64,000 nucleotides of DNA from Agapetus fuscipes (taxonomy: Eukaryota; Arthropoda; Insecta; Trichoptera; Glossosomatidae): NCBI GenBank assembly GCA_951799405.1, contig OX637337.1, positions 18,784,347 to 18,848,346 on the forward strand, written 5' to 3'. The notes below the pieces were generated by a model. It searched no databases. It was not told where the DNA came from and saw only the letters and a program-made list of their open reading frames with translations. Below are positions 11,930-21,290 of the stretch, one piece after another (the stretch's first letter is position 1; every line of letters begins with the position of its first letter). The position numbers and the translations under genes were made by a program.

Positions 11930-12100
11930 TCAAGTAATGAGTACCTCCTCGTTAGCAGGGAAGCCCCTATTTGTAGTGAAGTGGCTTGCAAAAAGCTAAC
12001 CTCTTTACCTACGAAAATAAATTGGTTTCACTCATCACAAGCGATCTCTTTGGGAATAATTGTGCAGAAAGTAACACAACTGTTTAAGCATAGTTATACG
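11930..12100 (+). mobile_element. S2 SINE 3' half, diverged
   Basis: Matches the S2 body in order: AATGAGTACC, AGTGAAGTGGCTTG, CTCTTTACCTACGAAAATAA, TTTCACTCATCACAAGCGA, GGGAATAA and AGAAAGTAAC. The tRNA-like head is absent. Confidence 0.65.
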
Positions 12101-12187
12101 AAACTAAATTGAATAATCCGTATGAAATTTATTCAAATGTATGCAAGCCGATATGAGAGAACAAAGTTAAATTGAAATTGTAATACG

Positions 12188-13155
12188 TCGAATGGGTTTC
12201 ACGAGAAACTGGTCACTGACAACTTGCCCACAGATAGCTCGGCAACATATAACTCGTCCACAGGTACATCGGTCACGGGCAATTTGGTCAAATGGCAATT
12301 TGTCTACACGACTTTTTGGTCAACGAGATTTCGGTCACATACAATTAGGTCGACAGAGAATTTTATCACTGAAAACTACAGTCATTACAAAGGCTTTAGG
12401 GAGTGTTAGCGGTTCGGATTTCTTATACAATAATAAAAATCAACTTGAATTTAAAATCACACCAACAATATGATGCACCGACAAGCTATTTTTTTTTTAA
12501 TTTTTGAAAAGTTTTAGCGGAAACAGTAGAACTAAACAAAGTTTGTTATCATTTTTTAAAATTTTTTTTTTTTTTTTATTAGGCTAGCTGAGTGGTAGTA
12601 TGCAGGTTCATTAAATTAGGTTAGATTATTTTTAATTTTGAACTTTTTTCTCGGTGAGTTAACATCAGTCTTGTAAGGAATGCTGTCCTTAGCAAACAAT
12701 AACAAAATATTTATATGTCTTTTCCCTAGCAACCTGACCGTGTGATGACACAATACTATCTATGCCAATTCACGAGCCGATCTCATTCTATGGCGAACTG
12801 TTTTTTTTTCTGTAAGATGGTATTACTCGTAATGTTAAAAAAACTTTGTTATTGTGAAAGGTGAACGTGCCCATGTCAAAAGATGAAGTTGGTCTTAAAA
12901 TACATCGTCAATCAGTAAGAAAAAACCGCACGTGAGCTTTAGTGCACTCTCATCATATCCCTAACATCAAAATATAACCACAAATTTTCTGTGATGGAGC
13001 TGTCTGTGAACCTTTATTGCATGTGACCAAAAAATTGTGACTAAAAGTCATGTGGATGACCTGTCGTGTGACGGATTTGTCTATGGACGAGCTTTCTGTA
13101 AACGAGTTATCCTTGACCGATTTGTCATGAAACGCGTGGTATGTGGAGTGGGATT
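12188..13155. mobile_element. F2 foldback element with long inverted arms
   Basis: The left arm (about 12190-12400) and right arm (about 12970-13150, reverse complement) share words such as CGGTCACAGACAA, AACTCGTCCACAG, ACACGACTTTTTGGTC and GGTCACATACAAT. Each arm is itself built of short degenerate repeats of a GGTCACNGACAANTCGTCCAC type. The centre holds unrelated sequence, including a D repeat (12655-12765). A second, more compact copy lies at 56035-56365. No transposase is visible. Confidence 0.7.
12655..12765 (-). repeat. D repeat, minus strand, inside F2
   Basis: Shares with 31785-31890 (opposite strand) the ordered words TGACG/TGATGACA, GGGTTGCTAGGG/CCCTAGCAACC, TTGTTTGCTAAGGAC and GTTA-CTAACAT. 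It is a diverged copy of an unclassified short repeat. Confidence 0.55.
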
Positions 13156-13321
13156 TGAGAGCGCATTCTACGCCCGCTGCTGCATATAATTTGAGGATAT
13201 TTCTTGCCCCACATTGTGAAGTATCCCACGCTTGGTTCGTGCATATGCACACAGAATGTTGTGGTACACGGTGGAGCATATGCTTTGTGTCGAATCTAGT
13301 TTCATGCTTAAAACTACTCTT

Positions 13322-13411
13322 TTCGACCTTCCCTGAAACAGGGGGGGCATTTGCAGAGTGAACCAGTTTTTTACAGTATCGGTGGTCAACCTCATACCAA
13401 TACATAAGTCA
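13322..13411 (-). repeat. R1 repeat fragment, minus strand
   Basis: CGACCTTCCCTGAAACAGGG, AGTGAACCAG, TTTTTTACAGTATCGGTGG and CCTCATACCAATACATAAGTC match the R1 5' half on the minus strand. Confidence 0.8.
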
Positions 13412-13457
13412 AAAAAATTAGATTAATATTATACGAATTATTTATTTAGCTCACGAC

Positions 13458-13540
13458 AAATCCGGTCACAGACTAGTGGTTACCGCTACGGTCTACAAAT
13501 CGGAGGTTCGTAGGTTTGATGATCAAGTGCAGCAAAAAAC
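13458..13540 (+). repeat. Possible decayed tRNA-like SINE head
   Basis: GACTAGTGGTTACCGC resembles an S1 box A region and GGAGGTTCGTAGGTTTGAT a box B region. The remainder does not clearly follow the S1 body. Confidence 0.35.
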
Positions 13541-14596
13541 CACTTGATTGAGAAAATGCCCTTTTTTGGGTTAAAAAATGTAAGACAGGTCCCCCTAGCA
13601 CTACAACACATAAGTATGACGTGCAATAGCGACCAAAATTATACAGAGCTCTTGAGAGTGTTTTTTAAGCAATTTATTAAAGTAAATGTTACGCCAAATA
13701 GGAATTTACGCTGATATTCCTGAATTCCGAGACTCCAATCCTTATTCCTGGATGGTCTGTACAATGGGTAGATTTTCTAAGCTAAATCGCACAGAACTTG
13801 TAGGTTTTATTGAACCAGGACCTTATTTTCTTTTGACAAAATTAAAATTGGCATCAGAAACCAAAATCGACACTCGACAAATAAATCGTCATTTTAAAAC
13901 ATACGTGAAATTATAATAATAAATGTCTTGGGGGTTAATTTTGTCGAAAATTTACGGTAAAGAAGAACGAAGCTAAAAAAGTAACAAAACTCTTGCTACA
14001 CCCTGCGTTAGTAGTTGTGAGTAGATACTCAGTAAACGCTAACTGCAAGTTGCTTAAACAAACAGATAATCAGTCCGTGTGTCGCGGGCGGTCCGAGCGT
14101 AGAGGCAATTCAATTCCACTGCCATGGACAAGAAATGCCAGGAGAGTATTGTTTATTTGAACAACGTCAATGCCAGCAAGAGGACCGTGCAACCATTTAA
14201 ATTAATTATTTAGCTCAAAAAACAAAGCGAGTTGTTTGTGTATGCAAATTTGTTTGAAGACTAAGAAAAATAATGGTAGATTTTTAAATCAAATTTGGGA
14301 CAATTTGTCAGTAGGTACCTAACCGCATAAATTTACCAAAGAAACAAAATACTAAATTTTTCATGAAATAGGTAAGCAGTTTGTTTCCATATGCCAAGTG
14401 GAGTAAGTGAGTTAGAAATTTGGCAAAGCACAATTAAAATAGTTACACATATATCCATATTTTTAAATTTAACTCATCTCTGAGTTAAATGTGAGAAAAA
14501 TAATCTATCATTATCAAACAGCTACTTATACTACTAAACTTAAGGTCTATTCAGCCTTACAGCATTGGATTCAGTCTTGCCATTTGTGAACGGTAT
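13541..14596. other. Unannotated AT-rich region
   Basis: Contains a 76-residue open frame at 13686-13916 with no recognised domain. No other feature seen. Confidence 0.35.
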
Positions 14597-14597
14597 T

Positions 14598-14712
14598 AAA
14601 AAAGGCTGATAAACAAGTCAGTTGATTGAACCCCTGCGTTCAAAGCCAGAGGGCTATCAGGTTTGATAGTCACCAAGGATTCCAGAAATAACTTATTTCA
14701 TTTCAGTGTCAA
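14598..14712 (+). mobile_element. S2 SINE head fragment
   Basis: AGTCAGTTGATTG, GCGTTCAAAGCCAGAGGGCT, AGGTTTGATAGTCACC and CCAGAAATAACTT...TTTCAGTGT follow the order of the S2 tRNA-like head and early body. Confidence 0.6.
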
Positions 14713-15166
14713 TTATAGTACCGATATCTAACCGGCAAGTAAAAGTAATTAATTTTCCTTTGCTACATGCGACCCTTTCAGGAAAAATCAGTAAGAAGAA
14801 ACACTTTACGAGCAGCTTAGTTGCGTTTTTTCTCAGATTGAATAAAAAAAAAAAAGATCTCAATTATAAAAGTTCTTTTGCGTCGCAGAATTTGCATGTT
14901 CTTTCCTATTTTTAAGTAAATTGCGTAAGTAAGAATTGTCCGTAATCATTAGACTAATTACGTTTCCCAGCATGAAGCCTGTGGGAACATTTAATCTGAT
15001 TTGTATCTACGAGACACGAACAAGAATTAAAGACTCTTTTTAGCTTTAAGGGAATAAAAAATGTAAGAAGTTTCAGCTTTTACTTTCGTTAAATTTCCTT
15101 GTAGCTGAATCTTTGCATTTAAAAGAGAAAACTTGCAAAAATGTAAGTAATAAAGTAAAAACTTGT
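14713..15166. other. Unannotated spacer
   Basis: No feature recognised. Confidence 0.35.
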
Positions 15167-15167
15167 C

Positions 15168-15372
15168 ATTAGACCGGTCTGTAGTCTAGTGGTTAATGCT
15201 TCGGACTAGTGATTGGAAGGTAGAGGGTGCGATTCTCGGGAGAAAACGAAAAAAAATAAGATTTTCAAAATATGCTCTCCGCTGGGTTCAAATATTAACT
15301 TACCTTAACAAAAAACGGTAACCATAGGTCCATCTAGTCCATAAACTGAATTTTGCTTGAGAATTGACGATT
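15168..15372 (+). mobile_element. S1 tRNA-derived SINE
   Basis: Head ACCGGTCTGTAGTCTAGTGG (box A) and GGGTGCGATTCTCGGG (box B position), then CTCCGCTGGGTTCAAA and TTTTGCTTGAGAATTG from the S1 body. The distal tail is missing. Confidence 0.75.
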
Positions 15373-15472
15373 ACTTCAGAGATGCAAGCAAAAAAAACTC
15401 TTTTTAGGATATCTAGATATTTTTTTTAACGTTGCTTTCGTACGACACATTTTATTCAGCTATTATTTTTTA

Positions 15473-15573
15473 AAATAAAATTATTTTTTCTTGAACGTAG
15501 TTTAATTTTCACAATAATATTTTATATCTCGAGCACTTTTGACCGTCAATATTCAGGTAATTATCAAGAGTGA
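15473..15573 (-). repeat. F1 foldback repeat, left arm
   Basis: About 101 bp that is the reverse complement, with few mismatches, of 16741-16841. The pair brackets the LINE RT fragment. The sequence contains, on the minus strand, the F1 core TTGAT-ATNACCTGAATATTG followed by GTCGAAAG-like sequence (see findings). Confidence 0.85.
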
Positions 15574-15610
15574 TGTATGTTAGATAAATGGTTTTACCTC
15601 TAATACCTTT

Positions 15611-16549
15611 CAGCCATTTTCCGGCGTTCCTCAAGGATCAAATCTGGGTCCATTGGCCTTTATTATAATCATTAATGATATAGTAGATATCATTAAGTAC
15701 AGCTCTTGTCTTCTTTATGCAGACGATTTGAAGGTTTACACGAAAGTTGTAGATATTCACGACTGCATAAATCTGCAACATGATTTAGATGCATTAGCAG
15801 CTTGGGCTGAGAAAAACAAGCTCTTCTTTAACTCAAAGAAATGTGTCTCAATGTCGTTCACTAAATCTTTCAGACCCATCTTGTATGAGTACAGTATTGG
15901 TGGGCAATTACTGTCTCGTGTGAAATCAATGCGGGATCTGGGAGTTGTGTTTGATCCTGGACTGAAGTTCTCCGATCATATAACGCAGCTGATGACGAAG
16001 TGCTACCAGCTGCTGGGATTAGTAATCAGAGTGAGCAAACAACTCACTGACCCCAGAGCGATGGTTGACGTCTTCAGCTGCGTTATACGATCCAAATTAG
16101 AGTACGCTGTCGAGGTTTGGACTCCTTTTCAGCGGAAGTACATAGATATGATAGAACAAGTCCAAAAAAAGTTTCTCAGGTATCTCCTCATGAGGCGGTG
16201 TGGAAGTTACCCACAATTCATGCATCATGAGGAGCTACTTCGGGAGACTGGATTTAGAAGCCTTGAAACGAGGCGCAACAGGTCCCTTATGGTGCTCACT
16301 CATAAGGTCATCAACGGCTTAATTGACAGTCCCACCCTGTTGGAGGGCTACAGGTTGTATGTGCCTGACGACTACACCCGAGGGCGAGGACATGATCTAT
16401 TTCATGTACCGAAAAGCCGTACTGATGTCGTGGCGCAACACCCTGTGACTCGGAGTATAAAGTTCTTAAATAAGTCAAATATAGACATTTTTGAATGTAA
16501 TTTATTAAGATTTAAAAATTTAGCAAAAGAGTTCCTCCCAGCGTGTTGA
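15611..16549 (+). pseudogene. 5'-truncated LINE reverse transcriptase, open frame
   Basis: Continuous reading frame of about 312 residues covering the second half of a Jockey/I-like non-LTR reverse transcriptase. It opens inside the SGVPQGSNLGPL block at about 15620-15652. The catalytic YADD lies at about 15716-15727, followed by LAAWAEKNKLFFNSKKC, DLGVVFDPGLKFSDHI, IRSKLEYAVEVWTPF and IEQVQKKFLRYL blocks. The endonuclease, the first ORF and the N-terminal RT domains are missing, so it cannot be autonomous. A short poly-A run at 16590-16608 follows the stop codon, as expected of a target-primed insertion. The absence of stops suggests a fairly young copy. Confidence 0.88.
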
Positions 16550-16589
16550 TAGCTGTGAGGGTGCACTGTAATTAGGGTAACCTGTTGTG

Positions 16590-16608
16590 CACAAAAAAAA
16601 AAAAAAAA
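16590..16608 (+). other. Poly-A tail of the LINE fragment
   Basis: Short A-run 40 bases after the RT stop codon, marking the 3' end of the retrotransposed copy. Confidence 0.7.
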
Positions 16609-16740
16609 GTCAAATTAAAATTATTAAGAACAAACCATATAGGTAGGTACAATAAAGATGAACTTAATTTAAATTAAATATAACAGTCCACAATTTCAAA
16701 AATTAAAAGAAAGAAAACATAAAATAATGACCTTCACTCT

Positions 16741-16895
16741 TCACTCTTGATAATGACCTGAATATTGATGGTCGAAAGTGCTCGAGATATAAAATATTAT
16801 TGTGAAAATTAAACTACGTTCAAGAAAAAATAATTTTATTTAAAAAAAATGAATTTTCACTGTGTGAATACACAAACCCTACAAAATATTATTTT
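16741..16895 (+). repeat. F1 foldback repeat, right arm
   Basis: The arm at 16741-16841 pairs with 15473-15573. It then continues through TGAATTTTCACTGTGTGAAT and ACACAAACCCTACAAAAT (to about 16895), which is the outer end of F1, seen in the opposite orientation at 18960-19015 and 58672-58715. Confidence 0.85.
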
Positions 16896-17145
16896 TTACA
16901 CTACAAAAATTCATTTTGTCATGAAAAAAACAATTTTTAATCAGGTTGAAAACCAAAACCAATAATAATTGGATCGTGATTGGATCTCTTGGAATTCAAA
17001 CCATTTATATTCATGGCGATATAGCGCAATAAACATACAAGGCCACTTTTTAATTGATTTTGATTTATTAAGTTTTTTATTGAACACGAGTTGCATTGGT
17101 TTATATCCATAAAAAGAGCAGTGACATATGTCTGCATTAAAAAGA
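16896..17145. other. Unannotated spacer
   Basis: No feature recognised. Confidence 0.35.
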
Positions 17146-17320
17146 GTACCGTACCCCGAGTGTAAAATATTTACACAAACTACCCCCAATCGCGTAAATC
17201 AAAAATGTATTGAATATACGACGGCACTCCAAGTGAGTGATATAGTAGTTTATACGGTTTTTCAATTTATGCAATCGATGGGAGTTTACGGAAGGTTTAA
17301 TACTCGAGGCGCTGTATGCA
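17146..17320. mobile_element. F3 hairpin element (MITE-like)
   Basis: Ends GTACCCCGAGTGTAAAATAT and its reverse complement near TTTAATACTCGAGG. Inner arms are CGCGTAAATCAAAAATGTAT and ATTTATGCAATCGATGGGAG. The overall palindromic shape matches eight other F3 copies in the window. Confidence 0.7.
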
Positions 17321-17460
17321 GAAGGCACTATCGGGAAATCAAGCTGTATTCATATTTTACTCCTGGTCCCACAAATGACTTTGTCTTGGGGTTTCAACAC
17401 AATAAAAAACATATTTCTACTCGTAGTGTCTGTAATTCTACGATGATATTATTGGCAAAG

Positions 17461-17517
17461 TGAACCATTTTTTACATTCACATGTCTACCTATAAGTCGA
17501 GGAATACAAATAATAAA
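17461..17517 (-). repeat. R1 repeat 5' end fragment, minus strand
   Basis: GTGAACCATTTTTTACA and CTACCTATAAGTCGAGGAAT match the outer R1 end. Confidence 0.65.
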
Positions 17518-17592
17518 TAACATTTAAGTACATCCAACGACAATACCTTATAAATAATTTTGTAATTTTTTTTTAAGTGTGTCAATTACCAA

Positions 17593-17685
17593 AAATGATA
17601 ATGACTCTGGATGAAATGAAAGAAGTATGCAAGGACAGGAAGAAGTGGCGGCTAATCTGCAATGCTGATTTGTAATGTTGGTTTA
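17593..17685 (+). pseudogene. LINE RT C-terminal tail fragment
   Basis: Translates to MTLDEMKEVCKDRKKWRL, nearly identical to the C-terminal end of the minus-strand LINE ORF at 42665-43228. Only the last 25 or so codons remain. Confidence 0.75.
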
Positions 17686-17800
17686 TTAGTTTGCTACATT
17701 TTTTGCATAAGAAATTTTTGACTTTTTTTGTATAGATTTATTTTTAAGGTTTTGTTGTTTTTTTTTTTTTTGTAAACTTAAATGTCATTTATTACTCGTA

Positions 17801-18055
17801 TTCCTTGACTTATAGGTTGGTATGAGGCTGACCACCCATACTGTAAAAAATGGTTCACTTTGCCAATGTCACCCCTGTTTCAGGGAATGTCGGCAGGAGT
17901 TGCAGGGCTTATGTTCATTTGAGTTTGGATTTTATTTGTAAGTACACATTCAGCATTTGTAAGCGCGAACTACACGTGTTTGTTTGTTGGCATACATCTG
18001 AGAGCTTTAAATGAATATATGCTTGCAACTTAGATTATAGATTATAGATTATAGA
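17801..18055 (+). repeat. R1 repeat, full-length copy
   Basis: Representative copy of the family. It starts TTCCTTGACTTATAGGTTGG, has GAGGCTGACCACCCATACTG, CCAATGTCACCCCTGTTTCA and GCAGGGCTTATGTTCATTTG, and ends GCAACTTAGATTATAG. The TTATAGAT motif is then iterated three times, like the variable tails of SINEs. I could not identify box A/box B or long terminal inverted repeats, so SINE versus other non-autonomous class is undecided. Confidence 0.92.
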
Positions 18056-18404
18056 TAACAATACAAAAACCAATCAATCAATCAAATAATCATTGGTGTA
18101 AATGTACAGCATATGCAAAGTGTAGATCACAATGTAAATTTATGGGAATAATGAATTACAAAGACAACTTAGGATACGAATGATACGAAACATACGGAGG
18201 ATACCCCGCGAGGATAAGAATTTTGAAATATTTGCCAATTTTGAATTGTTTTTGAAAGTACAATATTAAAAATCACATAATCATGTGAAGGTAATAAAAG
18301 CAAGGTTATTTCGTAAAGGTTTATTGAGATAGGTTGATTAACGACTGAGTTTATAAAGGTGGCATCCCTCTATGTCAATGTATGCCACAGACAAGCAGAA
18401 AAGC
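18056..18404. other. Unannotated spacer
   Basis: No feature recognised. Confidence 0.35.
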
Positions 18405-18540
18405 AGTGCCCCAAGTATGACAAACAACGTCTGTCGTTAATCTTAAAGCATCTCTAGATGTGCTGTTGATTTTTTGGTTAACGCTATGGTTGAGTTTGAA
18501 CGTAATGTTTTAGAGTTACGGTACAGCTAGCTTCAGAAAC
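18405..18540. repeat. F3 hairpin element, diverged
   Basis: CCCCAAGTATGACAAACAAC at one end and ACGTAATGTTTTAGAGTTAC at the other echo the F3 termini. The loop word TCTCTAGATGTGCTG resembles other F3 centres. Confidence 0.45.
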
Positions 18541-18914
18541 ACACGAGGGACCTGGCTGATTGAAATGCGGTCAACTTCTCAACTAACTTCTTAGACGAGC
18601 AAATAAATATGGTGCAGAGAATCTGTGGATTTATTGCTCTAGGAATAGTTGTGCATGTGAAGTACAATAAATTGTTTTGTGGTTGTGGGGATATTTGCTG
18701 AATGTATTGGAACAGTGTTGGATTTTGTTTTAGCTCTACAATGTTTGGGCGTTTTTCAATAGAATACATACCAAGTGGGACTGTCTAGAACTTCATACAT
18801 TTTGTAAAGGCTTCTAAAACTACGAATAAAACAACTTTTTTTAGTTGATATTGTAATATCAACTGGAAAAACATGGCCTTATGATTTTTTAAATTGTTTT
18901 TTTGAAGACCAAAA
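18541..18914. other. Unannotated spacer
   Basis: Short inverted pair TTGATATTG/CAATATCAA near 18846-18862. Nothing else seen. Confidence 0.35.
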
Positions 18915-19310
18915 TGTAATTCATCAACCTATCTTGCCGGGGCAGAAATATAGATCATAAATAAATAGATTTTGTAGGGTTTGTGTATTCACACAGTGAA
19001 AATTCATTTTATTTAAAATTAAATTATTTTTTATTACTCTTGATAATGACCTGAATATTGAAGGTCGAAAGTACTCGAGATTCAAAATATTATTGTGAAA
19101 ATAAAACAACGTTTAATAAAAAATAATTTGATTTTACATAAATAAATAATTGATTATTTTATATTTTAATGGTTTGTTTCTTAAATAACCAAAAGGCATC
19201 TGTTGATCCAGGATCAAAATTGTGGTCAGGAGCCAGATGGTATTCAGTGTTATTGTATTCCATATACGCTAATCCAAGTTAGCGACCCCTCTGCCATAGC
19301 ACCGACATTG
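18915..19310 (-). mobile_element. S3 SINE-like repeat interrupted by F1
   Basis: The two halves, CATCAACCTATCTTGCC (about 18922) and GGCATCTGTTGATCCAGG (19195) to CTCTGCCATAGCACC (19290), match 49640-49860 in order. There they are separated by only about 60 bp. Here an F1 element (18960-19135) lies between them. The tRNA-like head seen at 49.8 kb is decayed. Confidence 0.65.
18960..19135 (+). repeat. F1 foldback repeat nested in S3
   Basis: Outer end GGGTTTGTGTATTCACACAG, core CTTGATAATGACCTGAATAT, then GGTCGAAAGTACTCGAGA and ATATTATTGTGAAAAT. The matching left inner arm is absent, so this is one half of the foldback. Confidence 0.8.
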
Positions 19311-19367
19311 TCATGGAAAGAAGAAATGGAAAGAGATGATTTTATGAATATTTATTGTTTATTGAAT

Positions 19368-19612
19368 TATGTATAGGTTGGTTTGAGGCTGTCTGACGAC
19401 ACAGTAAAAAAAATATTATCTTTGCCAATGTCAATCATAATTCAGGGAAAGACGTCAAAAGTTGCAGGACTTATTGATTATTTGTGTTTTTATTTTGTAA
19501 ATAACTTCCCACGAGTTTTTTTAAAAACACTAACCCACACGTGTCTGCTTGTTGGCATGCATTTAATATAAATATTTAATGTTAATTTTTCTTTGCAACT
19601 TATATCATAGGC
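19368..19612 (+). repeat. R1 repeat, full length, diverged
   Basis: Has TATAGGTTGGTTTGAGGCTG, TTTGCCAATGTCAATCAT, TTGCAGGACTTATT, CACGTGTCTGCTTGTTGGCA and the end CTTTGCAACTTATATCATAG. Confidence 0.85.
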
Positions 19613-19787
19613 GTTAAGAAGTATACCTTTTGTCGTATGCCAAAAGTCTGTGCAGACCTATTAAAGCATATTAGGGTTAAAATACGTTTTTGCCATGTAC
19701 GGGTATTCCGCCTTGATTAAAAAAAAAATACTACAATGAAAATCTATCTGAAATCTAAAATCTTAGTTTCAAAGATGTACATACAAA
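19613..19787. other. Unannotated spacer
   Basis: No feature recognised. Confidence 0.3.
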
Positions 19788-20171
19788 TCTGTACCTTAGA
19801 GCATAAACAACGGTAGTCACATTTAGTAAAATGTGCAGGAGACGAGTTTTAGTGAAAATGTGCACTTTTATAAAACCATCATAACTTCTAAACTAGACGA
19901 GATATTTTTGATCTGTAAAAACTGTTTATCTTCTTTTATCGATATTTATTTAATGTGAAGTAATGTGAACCACGTATTTGGAAATTCCGTGGTTTATGCG
20001 CGCATTTATATGTGCATTCCATATTTATTACACTTGATATCTCAGTAACTATGAGTCCGAGGAATCCAATATTTTTACCACTTATAGAACAGCTAATTGT
20101 TATAATTACTGCATCATTAACTCAAAAACGCAAAAAAGTGGACTACCGTTGTTTATGCTCTAAGGTACAGA
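19788..20171. mobile_element. Inverted-repeat element (MITE-like)
   Basis: A 384-bp segment whose ends, TCTGTACCTTAGAGCATAAA at 19788 and its exact reverse complement ending at 20171, form terminal inverted repeats of at least 31 bp (through CAACGGTAGTC). The interior is AT-rich without a transposase. No clear target duplication was found. Confidence 0.8.
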
Positions 20172-20893
20172 AATTATGTCAAATCTTTTTTAAACAGTAT
20201 GGAGAGTCACCCTCGTACAAACATATCACATAAAGCAGTCTCCATACATTAAACTTCTATTAAAAAAGCACCAATTGACATTTTGATTACGTTTTATTTT
20301 CTGCTGACAAAAATGGTATGAAATGAACGTTTGAGTTGAAATCGTCAATTTCAAGTGTTCATGTGTTGACAAATAAAATTTATGCGATTTTTTATTGAGC
20401 TAATAAATTTCGTACCATCAAAAACGTCCAAAAAATGCAGTGGACAAAATAAATACTAGATAAAAATATGAGGGTAATAAAAATTATACTACAAATTTCA
20501 TGATCGGGGAACATTTTATTTATTTTATTGGGGTAAATTAAATTTATTTTTAATGCTAACATTCTACTTGAATGGGGGTAAACCAACAAAATAATAGGAC
20601 ATCAAAAAATACATTTGAAAGAGAAAGAGCTGAAATGACGATTAAATTTTAGTCTATAAAGCTCGAAATTTTATTAGTATTTTTTCAGAATAATCTGGAG
20701 TTGATCAAACACTGCTTCTTTAAATTAAGGTCTCTATGGTTTGGAGAAATTATTGCTTGATTATATAAATCATTACGTCCTATCAATAGCCAGAAAAAAT
20801 AACCAGCTACCTTCATAGCAGAGAAATCCCGATTTCAAGTTAAGTTGTTTAAAGACCACAGGTGTAGTGTCTTTTTGTGATCTGATACTTTGG
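20172..20893. other. Unannotated spacer
   Basis: No feature recognised. Confidence 0.35.
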
Positions 20894-20894
20894 A

Positions 20895-21045
20895 GTTCCT
20901 TAATTAGTAGGTTGGTATGAGGCTAACTGCTGTGCAAGCTTGGTTCACTTTTACCAATGCCACTTTGGTTTCATTGAGAGGGGGCGGGAGGTATAGGTGT
21001 GTGTACTTACGAACTTACATGTCTGTGCTTGTGGACATTTTTTTA
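20895..21045 (+). repeat. R1 repeat, internally shortened
   Basis: TTAGTAGGTTGGTATGAGGC, AATGCCACTTTGGTTTCA and TACGAACTTACATGTCTGTG follow the R1 order with a gap in the middle. Confidence 0.7.
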
Positions 21046-21054
21046 TTTTTAGAA

Positions 21055-21122
21055 AGCCTATGCGGGAGACTCCCTAGATTCAAGAGACTCTAAGGGTCTG
21101 TGACACTTGTTATAGTGCCGCA
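21055..21122 (-). repeat. S1 SINE tail fragment
   Basis: TGCGGGAGACTCCCTAGATT and AGTGCCGCAGAGGT match the 3' tail of the longest S1 copies (43.85 and 62.05 kb). Confidence 0.7.
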
Positions 21123-21134
21123 GAGGTATATACT

Positions 21135-21290
21135 CGTAAAGTGAGCGTAAAAGAAGAAAATGCATGAAAAAGGTAATGGATATGAAGGAATTGAAAGAGG
21201 TATGTCAGGATAGGAAAAAATGGAGGCGACCCTGCAGAGGCTCTGGCCACCCCTAGCGGAATGGCGACAGAGTTATAGTTACAGTTACAG
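21135..21290 (+). pseudogene. LINE RT C-terminal tail fragment
   Basis: Translates to a KKRKCMKKVMDMKELKE-like tail followed by a stop, then the shared 3' UTR words GCAGAGGCTCTGGCCACC and TAGTTACAGTTACAG. It is almost the same as 35150-35275. Confidence 0.75.

Noticed and set aside
13143..13405. Cluster of overlapping frames of 72-150 codons
   Set aside because: They span the end of an F2 arm and an R1 fragment, and no recognisable protein is produced.
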